DNA of 64,000 bases, from the NCBI RefSeq assembly GCF_011762155.1, contig NZ_JAASQL010000004.1, forward strand, positions 124,001 through 188,000, given 5' to 3'. Within the stretch, counting starts at the first letter, position 1. The number at the start of each line of letters is the position of its first letter. The position numbers were made by a program, and so were the translations under genes. Positions 1-9,890 of the stretch are shown in pieces. The DNA is from Wenyingzhuangia heitensis. Lineage in GTDB: Bacteria; Bacteroidota; Bacteroidia; Flavobacteriales; Flavobacteriaceae. The notes under the pieces are model-generated. The model saw only the letters and a list, made by a program, of their open reading frames with translations, made no database searches and was not told the origin of the DNA.

Positions 1-2046
1 ACGTTTACATTTTCTAATTTACCTAGTGAAAATTATGTAGATAGATTAGAAACTAAATGGAGAGCAGGAGGTAGCGGTGATGTAGGGACAGTTGATGTAG
101 AGTTTACTTTATCAGAATTAAATGTTGTGTCTTCAGTCTCTGAGTCTTGTAGAAATTATGTATTAATTATAGATAATAACTCAAACTTTAGTTCACCAGA
201 ACACAGAATTAAGATGTCTGTTGTGGGGGATGTTTTAAGAGCAACTGGAGTAGATTTAGACGGAGGTGACTATTTTACAGTACAAATAGATAATACTATT
301 TCTTATACAGGAGGAACTTGGTCTCATCCATTATCTACAAGATCAGGATCTCCGGAACCTAATAGTGAAGATGATTGCTTTGATGTTATAGTATATGACG
401 GAACAGTAACTTTAAGCAACTATGCTGAAGTTAACAGTGTAACTATTAATGATGCTAGTACATTAGCTATTGCAACAGGAGATGCTTTTTTGGTTTACAA
501 CAGCATTAACACCAATAGCACGGGTAAAATGAAAATGTTAGGAGATGCTCAGTTATTACAAGATCCTTTTGAGGTCTTAACTACAAATCCAAATTCAGGT
601 CTAGGTTTTTATAGTCAATTTACAACTGTTGCCAAAAATATATATTCATATAGTTACATAAGTCCATCAGCAAGTAATGGAACAACGTATAATCTTCAAT
701 CTAATTTAAGAGATGGTAGAGGTTCTAATGCGTTAAGTACTACTGTAGATGGAGCAAATTTTGTATTTGACGAGTCTAATAGTGATGGTGTTCAAGGAGG
801 CTCAAGCACTACATTAAGTACCGAATGGATGTATACTTATGCAAGCGATACAGACGGTTTTGTTTTAAAGAAGCATACGGGAAATATTAATGTTGGTTTA
901 GGAGTTACAGTTAAAGAACCGGGAACAACAGCTCAAACATATATATCTAAAGGAATTCCAAATACAGGAGAGTATAGTTTTACATTAAATGAAGATTCTG
1001 TTGCTTTGTTAGCGAATCCATATCCAAGTGCAATAAATGCAACCTTATTTTTTATAGACAATCCAAAAGTAGATGTATTGTATTATTATGAAGATATGAG
1101 TTTAAGTCATGTGGAAGAAGAGTATGAAGGAGGATACGCATCATATACAAGTAATGGAGGTGGTGTTGCAGCTTCTACAACAGCATACGATGGAAGTTCT
1201 TTTTCAGGAACCATAACTCCACAACTTTATATTCCTGTAGGTCAGGCCTTTTTTGTATCTATACCTACTAATGGGGATGCAAGTACAACAGCAGATGTTG
1301 TCTTTAAAAATGGACAAAGAGTCAATAAGTTTTTAGGTAGTAATTCTGTTATTTTTAAACAGAAAGAATTAAATATTTTGAACTCTAAGCCGGATCCAGA
1401 ATCTTTAAGATTAGGGTTTGAGTTTACATTAAATGATGGAGGAGTTTACCATAGACAGATAGGTGTTAACTTTAGTGAAGGTAACAGCTTGTCTACGTAT
1501 GATATTGGCTTTGATGCTCCTCTTTTTGATGAAAAAAGCAAAGATGCATATATTGAAAATCAAAATCAAAAATTTGTGCTAGCAGGTGTTGGGGAATTGT
1601 CAGATGAGTTAGAGGTGCCTATTAAAGTCGTTTTAGATGAAGACAAAGAGGTTACTTTTATGTTAGATGACATTAAAGATATTGAAGAAGTATACTTAAA
1701 GGATAATGTAGAAGAAACAGAATTACCGTTGAAAGGAAAAATAGTTAAAAAAACATTAACGTCAGGGGTGTATGATAATCGATTCTCTTTAACATTTAAA
1801 AAACAAGAAACACTGTCTAATGATAATCTAGAACAGGATAAGTTAAAAATAGAAAATAAAGAAGGTGTTATAAAAGTTACCTCAAATGAATATAATATTT
1901 TATCTCTAAGTATTATAGATATAATGGGGAAAACAGTTCATAAAAGTAATACTAGTATAATAGACTGTTCAAAAATAAGATCAGGAATAGTAGTCTTAAA
2001 AGTTGAAACCAAACAAGGTGTTTTAGTTAAGAAGATAACGTTGTAA
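1..2046 (+). CDS. T9SS-secreted giant surface protein, 3' part (paralogue A)
   Basis: The reading frame is open from the first base of the window (frame 1), so the gene begins to the left; the first in-frame start-like codon (GTG at 127) is inside the protein. The visible 681 residues match the C-terminal half of the paralogue at 5437-9753: a short jelly-roll remnant, a stretch of beta-strand-rich sequence, a conserved block with KEPGTTAQTYISKGIP and LLANPYPSAIN, and a final ~70 residues with the pattern of a type A T9SS sorting domain (LSIIDIMGKTVHK, then VLKVETKQGVLVKKITL). Known family behaviour: such tails direct export across the outer membrane and attachment to the cell surface. The N-terminal modules and signal peptide are not visible. 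Ligand unknown. It ends in a strong terminator. The CTD is closer to paralogue B and the body closer to paralogue C. Confidence 0.85.
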   Translation, partial: TFTFSNLPSENYVDRLETKWRAGGSGDVGTVDVEFTLSELNVVSSVSESCRNYVLIIDNNSNFSSPEHRIKMSVVGDVLRATGVDLDGGDYFTVQIDNTISYTGGTWSHPLSTRSGSPEPNSEDDCFDVIVYDGTVTLSNYAEVNSVTINDASTLAIATGDAFLVYNSINTNSTGKMKMLGDAQLLQDPFEVLTTNPNSGLGFYSQFTTVAKNIYSYSYISPSASNGTTYNLQSNLRDGRGSNALSTTVDGANFVFDESNSDGVQGGSSTTLSTEWMYTYASDTDGFVLKKHTGNINVGLGVTVKEPGTTAQTYISKGIPNTGEYSFTLNEDSVALLANPYPSAINATLFFIDNPKVDVLYYYEDMSLSHVEEEYEGGYASYTSNGGGVAASTTAYDGSSFSGTITPQLYIPVGQAFFVSIPTNGDASTTADVVFKNGQRVNKFLGSNSVIFKQKELNILNSKPDPESLRLGFEFTLNDGGVYHRQIGVNFSEGNSLSTYDIGFDAPLFDEKSKDAYIENQNQKFVLAGVGELSDELEVPIKVVLDEDKEVTFMLDDIKDIEEVYLKDNVEETELPLKGKIVKKTLTSGVYDNRFSLTFKKQETLSNDNLEQDKLKIENKEGVIKVTSNEYNILSLSIIDIMGKTVHKSNTSIIDCSKIRSGIVVLKVETKQGVLVKKITL

Positions 2047-2068
2047 ATTATTAAATTTTTCATATAAC

Positions 2069-2102
2069 AAAAAAGCATCTATAATTTTATAGATGCTTTT
2101 TT
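2069..2102 (+). terminator. Rho-independent terminator of paralogue A
   Basis: A perfect inverted repeat AAGCATCTAT / ATAGATGCTT (2073-2082 and 2089-2098) with flanking A4/T4 that extends the stem, 23 bases after the stop codon. The stem GCATCT is shared with the terminator of paralogue C at 9774, suggesting that the terminator was copied with the gene. Confidence 0.85.
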
Positions 2103-2126
2103 GTTGATAAATGTTATTGTTTTTTG

Positions 2127-2134
2127 TAGGTTTG
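2127..2134 (+). promoter_or_regulatory. Bacteroidota -7 promoter element (TAGGTTTG) of paralogue B
   Basis: TAGGTTTG matches the TAnnTTTG -7 consensus and lies 15 bases upstream of the ATG at 2150. A TTTTTTG lies about 23 bases further upstream. This supports the start at 2150, because the upstream in-frame ATG at 2111 would lie before the transcription start. Confidence 0.5.
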
Positions 2135-2149
2135 CGAAAAATAATAATA

Positions 2150-5100
2150 ATGAAAATTTATAGATCTATTTATTTGTTTTTTATGGTCATTGCTACTGCT
2201 CAATCTCAAAGTTTGGGACCTGGTGGTGTGGGGTCGGTAGCTAATAATGGTTCTGATTATTTACTTTGGTTAAGAGCCGATAAAAATGTAGATATAAGCA
2301 AACCAAACAGTCTTGGCTTGCAGTGGTCAGATATTTCAGGAAAAGAAAACATCTATATTCCTCATGGACCAAGTAAAACACCAAGTTTAGATTATAATAA
2401 AACGAATGGAATGCCTGCTGTTGTTTTTGATAATAAATCAGAAAAGTTATACAGCGATCCTGTAAAAGGTCAATTAAGTCAAAGCTCGCATACAATTGTT
2501 TTGGTTTGGAAAGGTAATGAGAGTAATCCTGCTAAAGGGAGAAGGGTTTTTGCGACAAATCAAGGATATGAATTGTCTGTAACTAACAATAAGAAAAATT
2601 TACAATTTGTATTTCCGCAAGGTTCTCCTAGAGCCTATGCCTTTGGTAAAGTAAAAGATTATTTGGAGCCAACTATAACCCTTATAAGTAGAACCATTGA
2701 CAATAAATTAAAAATTTATAAAAATGGAGTTTTGCAATCATCAACAAATGTTTCAGGTTTAAATGATTTTAAATGGTCTTCAAACATGAGTATTCTGTTT
2801 GGAGATCTTAATTATTACCGAACTTCAAATAACAAAGCATTAAAACAAAATGTTTATGAAGTAATACATTCTAGAGAAGATTTGGAGTCGGAAATTGTAG
2901 ATAAAATTTTAATAGAGAATTACTTGTCTGCAAAATATAATATCCCTTTACAGCAGAACGATGTGTATAAGCAAGATGATAAAGGATATGACTATCAAGT
3001 CGCGGGTATTGGTAAGGATACAAATAGCAACTCTAATACATCGGCAAAAGGAACAGGAATTATTAGCGTAAGTAACCCCAGTGATTTAAACGATGATGAA
3101 TATTTAATATGGGGACAAAATACAATAGATAATTATTCTTTTGTTAATAAGTCTGGAGTAAAAAGATTAAACACTATTTGGGGTGTTTCTTCAAGAAAAT
3201 CAAATGGAAATAATAAGGTAGATGTAGGTACTGTAACCATAAATATTGCTTTAGCTGATTTAGATTTTGGTACAGACGAAGTAACAACAAACCTAAATAT
3301 GATTGTTTCCTCAGATGAGAGCTTTGGGAACATAGATCATTCATATACAGGTGAAATTAACGATGGTATAGTAACCTACAAAGGAGTCGATTTAAATGAT
3401 GCTGATTATTTTACATTTAAATATGTAAATACTATTGATGCTTATATCTATGATAGAGCTAATGGAGGATGGAGTCCTTCAGTGCCTACAGTATTGAGTG
3501 GAGACTCCAAAGTAATTATAAAAAATGGAGGGACTATAGTTTATAATGATTTTAATGCTAAGTCATTAGAAGTAAAAGAAGGGACCTATTTGTGGCTGCC
3601 GTATAACAATGTAACTGTAAAAGAAGAAATAATAACAAATGATAATTCGTATTTGATCATAAGAACGGGATCACAACTCTTACAAACACATACAGGAAAA
3701 AATAAAAATATAGGTACAGGTTTTTATATAGGTTTTACACCACCTGCTAAAAACAAATATTCATATAGTTACATAAGTTCACCTGTAGGTGTAAATAAAC
3801 AAAGTTATTCATTTGCTAAGAATTTTAGAGACGGAAGGGGTAATAGCGTAATAGGGTCTAATTTTACTTATGATAATAAGGGCTCTGATGGAGTACAGGA
3901 AAATGGAAAGACTATTATGAGTACGGAATGGATGCTTACTTATTTTAATAATGGTGATTGGAATGTAGTAAGAAATACAGGGGAAATTCCTATTGGACAA
4001 GGAATGACTATTAAAGAACCTGGTACAGAAGCACAAACTTATATAGCAAAAGGAATTCTAAATAGTGGGGATTATGAGTTTTCTTTAAATAAATATACCA
4101 CAAGCCTGTTAGGTAATCCTTACCCAAGTGCTTTAGATGCTAATAAATTTTTAGATGATAATCGTGATGTTGTAGATGCGCTATATTTTTATGAAGACAA
4201 GAGCTATAGTCATTATACTGTAGAGTATCAAGCAGGCTATGGAGTTTATACAAGATTTGGAGGAGGTGTTGCAGCTTCTGTAACAGTTAATGGAGAAAAA
4301 TTTGAAGGAAAAGTACCAACAAGATATATTCCCGTAGGTCAGGGGTTTATGGTAAGTACTCCAAAGTCTATTAATGGAAAAGTTAAGTTTAACAACTCTC
4401 AAAGAGTTATTCAGAAATTAGGCAGCAATTCTAAATTTTTTAAAGTAGCGAAACCAAAAACCTTAAAAACTAAAGAATATAGTAATAATATAGAAGAGTT
4501 TTTAAAGGAATTGGAAAGTGAACCAATTGCAGAAAACACCTCTGTCTCAGACAACCAGCCAATAGAGCAAAACGAAACAACTTCTTTAAAGTTAGGGTTT
4601 GAATTTGATATAGATGCTACTACAAAATTTCATAGACAACTAGGAGTGAATTTTAAAGAGGGTAATCGTTTAGATACACCTAAATCAGGATATTATGCAG
4701 AGTTGTATGATGAAAAATCTACAGATTTGTATATTGAGAATTCAGGGAATAAATATGTTTTAGCCAGTGCAGGAAGTTTATCAGAAGAAACAGAAATACC
4801 ACTAAATGTTGTTTTAGATGAAGAAAGAGAAGTTACTTTTATGATTGACAAGGTTAATAATATTAATAAAGAAATTTTTTTAAAAGATAACGAAACAGGA
4901 ACTAATGAATCTTTAAAGGATAATAAAATAAAGAAAAAACTAGAGGCAGGAATATACAATGATAGATTTTCTTTAACTTTTAAAGAAAATAAAAATTTGT
5001 CTACCAATAGAGTCGATGTAGATAAAGTTAATGTGGAAATAAAGGGAGAATTAATAAAAGTAACTTCAGATATTTATAATATAACGTCTTTAACTATTAT

Positions 5101-5230
5101 GGATATAACAGGGAAGATTATTAAAGAATCGACAGTAAATTCAATAGACTGTTCAAAAATAAGATCAGGAATAGTAGTTTTAAAAATTGAAACTAAGCAA
5201 GGTGTTTTAGTTAAAAAAGTAGGAATATAG
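2150..5230 (+). CDS. T9SS-secreted surface protein with one jelly-roll module (paralogue B)
   Basis: 1026 residues from ATG 2150, chosen because it gives a clean signal peptide (MKIYRSIYLFFMVIATAQSQ) and lies just after a promoter; an in-frame ATG at 2111 adds 13 unlikely residues. Order: signal peptide; one concanavalin-A/LamG-like module starting GPGGVGSVANNG and ending with the ENYLSAKYNI motif (to about residue 265); a beta-rich middle region; the block shared with A and C (KEPGTEAQTYIAKGI, LLGNPYPSALDANKF); a linker rich in Glu/Ser near 780-810 that A and C lack; and a type A T9SS sorting domain in the last ~70 residues. Inferred to be a cell-surface or released adhesin or glycan-binding protein; no catalytic motif is apparent. 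The middle paralogue of three in tandem, with its own promoter and terminator. Confidence 0.85.
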   Translation: MKIYRSIYLFFMVIATAQSQSLGPGGVGSVANNGSDYLLWLRADKNVDISKPNSLGLQWSDISGKENIYIPHGPSKTPSLDYNKTNGMPAVVFDNKSEKLYSDPVKGQLSQSSHTIVLVWKGNESNPAKGRRVFATNQGYELSVTNNKKNLQFVFPQGSPRAYAFGKVKDYLEPTITLISRTIDNKLKIYKNGVLQSSTNVSGLNDFKWSSNMSILFGDLNYYRTSNNKALKQNVYEVIHSREDLESEIVDKILIENYLSAKYNIPLQQNDVYKQDDKGYDYQVAGIGKDTNSNSNTSAKGTGIISVSNPSDLNDDEYLIWGQNTIDNYSFVNKSGVKRLNTIWGVSSRKSNGNNKVDVGTVTINIALADLDFGTDEVTTNLNMIVSSDESFGNIDHSYTGEINDGIVTYKGVDLNDADYFTFKYVNTIDAYIYDRANGGWSPSVPTVLSGDSKVIIKNGGTIVYNDFNAKSLEVKEGTYLWLPYNNVTVKEEIITNDNSYLIIRTGSQLLQTHTGKNKNIGTGFYIGFTPPAKNKYSYSYISSPVGVNKQSYSFAKNFRDGRGNSVIGSNFTYDNKGSDGVQENGKTIMSTEWMLTYFNNGDWNVVRNTGEIPIGQGMTIKEPGTEAQTYIAKGILNSGDYEFSLNKYTTSLLGNPYPSALDANKFLDDNRDVVDALYFYEDKSYSHYTVEYQAGYGVYTRFGGGVAASVTVNGEKFEGKVPTRYIPVGQGFMVSTPKSINGKVKFNNSQRVIQKLGSNSKFFKVAKPKTLKTKEYSNNIEEFLKELESEPIAENTSVSDNQPIEQNETTSLKLGFEFDIDATTKFHRQLGVNFKEGNRLDTPKSGYYAELYDEKSTDLYIENSGNKYVLASAGSLSEETEIPLNVVLDEEREVTFMIDKVNNINKEIFLKDNETGTNESLKDNKIKKKLEAGIYNDRFSLTFKENKNLSTNRVDVDKVNVEIKGELIKVTSDIYNITSLTIMDITGKIIKESTVNSIDCSKIRSGIVVLKIETKQGVLVKKVGI

Positions 5231-5270
5231 TTTCTATAAGAATACAATAGAGGTTTAATTCAAATAGTTT

Positions 5271-5308
5271 AAAAAAACTGATTTTCATTTTGAAAATCAG
5301 TTTTTTTT
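5271..5308 (+). terminator. Rho-independent terminator of paralogue B
   Basis: Inverted repeat with arms ACTGATTTTCA and TGAAAATCAGT, extended by A7 and T8 tracts, 40 bases after the stop. The stem is unlike the terminators of paralogues A and C. Confidence 0.85.
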
Positions 5309-5436
5309 ATTTTAGGGTATAAATGTGCATATAGTTTACTATCTTAAGGTTTATAATTTTATATAAAAATTTATTTGACATTTGTTAAGTTGTGTTAACG
5401 TTAAATAATTTTTTTGTATAAAGAAATGAGAAAAAA

Positions 5437-8400
5437 ATGTTAGGTAAAGTCAAACTAATAATAGTATGTTGTATGCTATCAGTTGGTCTTTTTGCACAAA
5501 AAGGACCTGGTGGAGTTGGAGAAATTAATGGATCTTCTATGTATTTGTGGTTAAAAGCAGATGCAGGTGTAACTCAATCTTCAGGAGTTAGTCAATGGGC
5601 AGATCAATCAGGAAATGGTAAAGATGTGTATGCCCCAAGCTCAAGACAAAGACCCGCTTATGTGACTAGTTCTAGTGCATATAACAATATGCCAATCATA
5701 GATTTTGATGGGTATAATAGCAATAGTTATTACAGTTATTACAATTATGGTGATGAGTTAAACTCTTCAACGTTTACAGATTTAGATGATACAACCCATA
5801 CCTTATTTATTGTTTGGGATATTGAAACATCAAGTCCTAATAGTGAATCGGCTATTTACTCTATGTCGGGAGATTTAAACTCAGGAGGAGCTTTTAATTT
5901 TGATATGTATGGTGGTGACATTTGGTATTATGGACAAGGAAATACTTCCATAGAATCTCATTCTAATTACAATAACCCTACTATTTTTAATGTGATTAGA
6001 AATTCTAACCACACTATGGATGTTTACAGAAATGAGCAGTCAGTGATGTCTAATCATAGTCTAGACTCTAGTACAGCATATGATTTAGGAACTCAATTTA
6101 GAATTGGGGTTAATTATTCAGGAAGCACATCTAAACATCTAGCAGCAAATGTTGCTGAGGTAATCCATTTTAAATACACGTTAAACTTAGCAGAAAGAAT
6201 TATTGTAAGTAATTATTTGAGTGCCAAGTACGGAATTTCTATTTCTAACGATTTTTATAATGAAGATGATTCGTCTAACGGAAATTTTGACTTTGATGTT
6301 ATAGGAATTGGTCGTGCTTCAGATGGTAGTACACATGCAACTACAGAAGGTTTGAGTATTTTAGGATTAAATTCACCAACAGGTTTGGCAAATAACGAAT
6401 TTTTAATAGTTGGACATAACAATACATCCACTAATGTAGATGAAGAAGCAAATATTCCTGCTGAGGTAAGGAATAGAATGAAAAGATTATGGCGAGTTAG
6501 CGAAAAAGGAGATATAATTACCAATACAGTAACTATGGACTTGAGTTTTTCACCAAACAAAGCAAATTTTACAAGTTCTAGCTTAAAATTATTGGTAAAT
6601 TCTGATACAGATTTTACTACAGGAACAACCGTTTATTCGGCTGCTAGTTATAACTCTACTACGGGAATTGCTGTTTTTAACAATGTATCTCTGTCAGACA
6701 ATGATTATATAACCATTGGAAATAATGACATGAGTCCTTATTATTTTGGAACTTCTGGAGGTGGAGGTTATGTTGAGGTTACTGGAGTAGAAGGGTATGA
6801 AGGACCAGGAGGGATTGGTTCTGTAGATGGAGAGGCTATGTATATGTGGATGAGACCAGATGCCGGAGTTACAACTTCTGGGAATGAAATCACGTCATGG
6901 ACAGATCAGTCGGGGTATTTACATAATGGAGCTGCTACTTACTCATTAAATTCAGGTGTTACAAATCCAGATTTTGGAACCAATCAAATGAATAATTACG
7001 ATGTGCTTACATTTGATGGTAATAATGATGAAATGACTTTTGATATTAATGATTTGACTGATACTTCTTATGATATGTATTTTGTATGGAAGAAGAATGA
7101 AGCACTACAAAACAATGCATCACTTTTTTCAAATGCATCAGGAAGTAATGCAGGTTCATTTCAAATTTCTCATATGAGCGATTCTAATTTTTATATAAGA
7201 ACAGCAGAGGATGGAAACATAAGCTTGGGAAATTATTCTTTTACAGAGTCTAACAATATTCTAGGTTTTAGTAGAAAAGCAAGCAATACCTTAGATACGT
7301 ACATAAACGGAGGAGCACAACAGACAGGTACAGCTTTGTCCAGTTCTGATGTAATGGCAACGTTTAGCAAATTAAAATTAGGAGTCAATAGAGGGGATGG
7401 TGTAAGATTAGGGCTAAATTTAGCGGAAGTTTTAATGTTTAATAATAATATAAATACCACACAAAGAACTATTTTAAGAAATTATTTAAGTGCAAAATAT
7501 AACATTATATTAAGTGCTAATGATAAGTATAGTTACGATAATAACTCAGGAACTTTTGACCATCACTTGGCAGGAATAGGTCAAGAAACACTGACAAATT
7601 ACCACAAAGATTCTAAAGGAACAGGACCTGTAAGAATAAACAATCCATCAAATTTAGACAATGGAGAATATATGTTATGGGCATGTGATCAAATCAATTC
7701 AAGTTTTGATTTTGAAGTTGTAGCTTCTGCAAACTATGCAGAAAGATTAACGACCAAATGGAGAGTAGATGAAACTGGAGGAAGTGTAGGTAAAGTAAAT
7801 ATAAGTTTTACGGCCGAAGAATTAAACATTACTAATGAAGTTCCTAATACCTGTGTGAACTATGTTTTAATTATAGATAATAATGCAGATTTTAGTTCAC
7901 CTACTCAAGAAATTCCAATGGTTTTGTTAGATGGACAAATTAGTGCCATTGGAGTAGATTTTGCAGATGGAGATTATTTTACACTTCAATCAGCTAACAC
8001 AATTGTGTATGATGGTGGTACATGGTATCATCCATTAATTTCTAGATCAGGAACTAGTGAGCCTAATACAAGTGATGATTGTTATGATTTAAGAGTACTT
8101 AATGGTAGTGTTGCTATAGATGCTAATGTTGAGGTTAACTCTATTAATGTAGCCAACAGTGCTGTTTTAGCAATTAACACAGCAAGAACATTAACTGTTG
8201 CAAAAGAAATAACATTAAATAGTAGTGGAAAGTTAAAAATGCTTGGTACGGCTCAATTGGTACAAGATCCAAACGGATTGATAACCACCAATCCTAACAC
8301 AGGAAGCGGATTTTACAGTCAGTTTACTACGCCAGCAAAAGATGTATATTCATTCTCTTACATAAGTCCATCAACAAGTAATGGGACTACTTATAATTTT

Positions 8401-9753
8401 AAAACAAATGTAAAAGATGGTAGAGGAGACAATGCGTTAAGTTTAACGAATGATGGTAAAGATTTTGTTTTTGATGCTGTAAGTAGTGATGGTAGCCAAG
8501 GAGCTAGTTCAACGACCTTAAGTCAGGAATGGTTCAATACCTTTCCTAGTGATGATTTAGGTTTTGTGAATCAAACACCAACAAGTAATGTTGCAACCGG
8601 ATTAGGATTTACAATTAAAGAACCAGGAACAACTGCTCAGACCTACATTTCTAAAGGAATACCAAATTCTGGAAAGTATACATTTACGGTGGCCGAAAAT
8701 TCGGTAGCTTTATTAGGAAATCCATACCCTAGTGCTATTAATTCAGATATCTTTTTAAAGACAAATCAAAATGTAGATGCTTTGTATTTTTATGAAGATC
8801 AGACAACAAGTCCAAGTCATTTTACAGAAGATTATGATGGAGGTTATGCTGTGTATACGTTAAATGGAGGAGGAGTTGCGGCTTCTGTTCTAGGGCTTAT
8901 TCAGAATATAGTTTCTGGAATACTAAAACCAGAAACAAATATACCTGTTGGTCAGGGTTTCTTTGTGTCTATAGAAGAAAATGTAAACTCTGGGTCGGCT
9001 ACTGTTGAGTTTAATAATTCACAAAGAGTTTCTTCTCTTTTAGGAGATTCATCCGTATTTTTTAAACAATCCGAACTACAGACTTTAGAAAAAAATAGAG
9101 ATATTTTACCGTCTGTCCGTTTAGGGGTAGAAATGGAAGTGAATGATCAATTTTATCATAGACAAGTAGGAGTTAGTTTTAAAGAAGGAAATAGCATAGA
9201 GACTTTTGATTTTGGCTACGATGCTGCATTGTTTGATGAAAAAGGAAAAGATGCTTATATAGAATCTGGAGGAAAAAAATACATTTTAGCAGGTGTAGGA
9301 GCGATTTCAGAAGAAACTGAAATTCCAATTAAGATTGTTTTAGATGAGGACAATGAAGTGTCATTTATGATAGATGATGTAGAGGGAATTGATGAAATCT
9401 ATTTAAATGATAATATAGAAGAAACACAAGAATCTTTAACAGGTAACGTAATTAAAAAAACGTTGAATTCAGGTGTTTATGAAGATAGATTTTCTTTAAC
9501 TTTTAAGGAGGATAAAGCTTTGTCTAATAAAGGACTAGATAAGAATAAACTTACCGTAGAGATAAATAACAAGTTAATTACTGTAACTTCAGATGAATAT
9601 CAAATAACATCATTAAATATTATAGATTATTCAGGTAAAGTAGCTAAAACAGCAAATACAAACACAATTAATTGTGCCAATATAGGTTCTGATATTCTTA
9701 TTTTAAAAATAAATACCAAAGAAGGAGTTTTAATAAAAAAAATCATGTTGTAA
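5437..9753 (+). CDS. T9SS-secreted surface protein with two jelly-roll modules (paralogue C)
   Basis: 1438 residues. The ATG at 5437 gives a signal peptide (MLGKVKLIIVCCMLSVGLFAQ) directly followed by the first GPGGVGEINGSS module; another ATG at 5426 is out of frame. Two jelly-roll-like modules follow one another: the first from about residue 23, the second from about residue 456 (GPGGIGSVDGEAMYMW). Each starts with GPGG[VI]G, has the pattern WxDQSG, and ends in NYLSAKY[GN]I. Then comes the beta-rich region and the block shared with A and B (KEPGTTAQTYISKGIP, LLGNPYPSAIN), and a type A T9SS sorting tail at about 1365-1438 ending LIKKIML. Expected to be exported by the T9SS and anchored at the surface; what it binds is unknown. 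Monocistronic: 206 bases after B, followed by its own terminator. Confidence 0.88.
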   Translation: MLGKVKLIIVCCMLSVGLFAQKGPGGVGEINGSSMYLWLKADAGVTQSSGVSQWADQSGNGKDVYAPSSRQRPAYVTSSSAYNNMPIIDFDGYNSNSYYSYYNYGDELNSSTFTDLDDTTHTLFIVWDIETSSPNSESAIYSMSGDLNSGGAFNFDMYGGDIWYYGQGNTSIESHSNYNNPTIFNVIRNSNHTMDVYRNEQSVMSNHSLDSSTAYDLGTQFRIGVNYSGSTSKHLAANVAEVIHFKYTLNLAERIIVSNYLSAKYGISISNDFYNEDDSSNGNFDFDVIGIGRASDGSTHATTEGLSILGLNSPTGLANNEFLIVGHNNTSTNVDEEANIPAEVRNRMKRLWRVSEKGDIITNTVTMDLSFSPNKANFTSSSLKLLVNSDTDFTTGTTVYSAASYNSTTGIAVFNNVSLSDNDYITIGNNDMSPYYFGTSGGGGYVEVTGVEGYEGPGGIGSVDGEAMYMWMRPDAGVTTSGNEITSWTDQSGYLHNGAATYSLNSGVTNPDFGTNQMNNYDVLTFDGNNDEMTFDINDLTDTSYDMYFVWKKNEALQNNASLFSNASGSNAGSFQISHMSDSNFYIRTAEDGNISLGNYSFTESNNILGFSRKASNTLDTYINGGAQQTGTALSSSDVMATFSKLKLGVNRGDGVRLGLNLAEVLMFNNNINTTQRTILRNYLSAKYNIILSANDKYSYDNNSGTFDHHLAGIGQETLTNYHKDSKGTGPVRINNPSNLDNGEYMLWACDQINSSFDFEVVASANYAERLTTKWRVDETGGSVGKVNISFTAEELNITNEVPNTCVNYVLIIDNNADFSSPTQEIPMVLLDGQISAIGVDFADGDYFTLQSANTIVYDGGTWYHPLISRSGTSEPNTSDDCYDLRVLNGSVAIDANVEVNSINVANSAVLAINTARTLTVAKEITLNSSGKLKMLGTAQLVQDPNGLITTNPNTGSGFYSQFTTPAKDVYSFSYISPSTSNGTTYNFKTNVKDGRGDNALSLTNDGKDFVFDAVSSDGSQGASSTTLSQEWFNTFPSDDLGFVNQTPTSNVATGLGFTIKEPGTTAQTYISKGIPNSGKYTFTVAENSVALLGNPYPSAINSDIFLKTNQNVDALYFYEDQTTSPSHFTEDYDGGYAVYTLNGGGVAASVLGLIQNIVSGILKPETNIPVGQGFFVSIEENVNSGSATVEFNNSQRVSSLLGDSSVFFKQSELQTLEKNRDILPSVRLGVEMEVNDQFYHRQVGVSFKEGNSIETFDFGYDAALFDEKGKDAYIESGGKKYILAGVGAISEETEIPIKIVLDEDNEVSFMIDDVEGIDEIYLNDNIEETQESLTGNVIKKTLNSGVYEDRFSLTFKEDKALSNKGLDKNKLTVEINNKLITVTSDEYQITSLNIIDYSGKVAKTANTNTINCANIGSDILILKINTKEGVLIKKIML

Positions 9754-9773
9754 TAAACATTTAAAAGCATTGT

Positions 9774-9808
9774 AAAAAGCATCTGTAGAACTTACAGATG
9801 CTTTTTTT
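9774..9808 (+). terminator. Rho-independent terminator of paralogue C
   Basis: Stem AAAAAGCATCTGTA / TACAGATGCTTTTT with a five-base loop and a T7 tail. The arms resemble those of the terminator of paralogue A (GCATCT core). Confidence 0.88.
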
Positions 9809-9858
9809 GGATCTATAAATAGCTGTTTAATTATGTGTTAATTAGCACATAGTTTCTT

Positions 9859-9866
9859 TATATTTG
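9859..9866 (+). promoter_or_regulatory. -7 promoter element (TATATTTG) of hisS
   Basis: TATATTTG fits TAnnTTTG; it lies 24 bases before the hisS ATG at 9891. It overlaps a TTG at 9864 that could be read as an in-frame start, which rules that start out. Confidence 0.6.
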
Positions 9867-9890
9867 TGGTTTCAAAAAATAAGCACCTGT

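Noticed and set aside
6800-7500. Repeat of the first jelly-roll module inside paralogue C as a candidate DNA repeat
   Set aside because: The similarity is at the protein level between diverged modules, not a recent nucleotide repeat.
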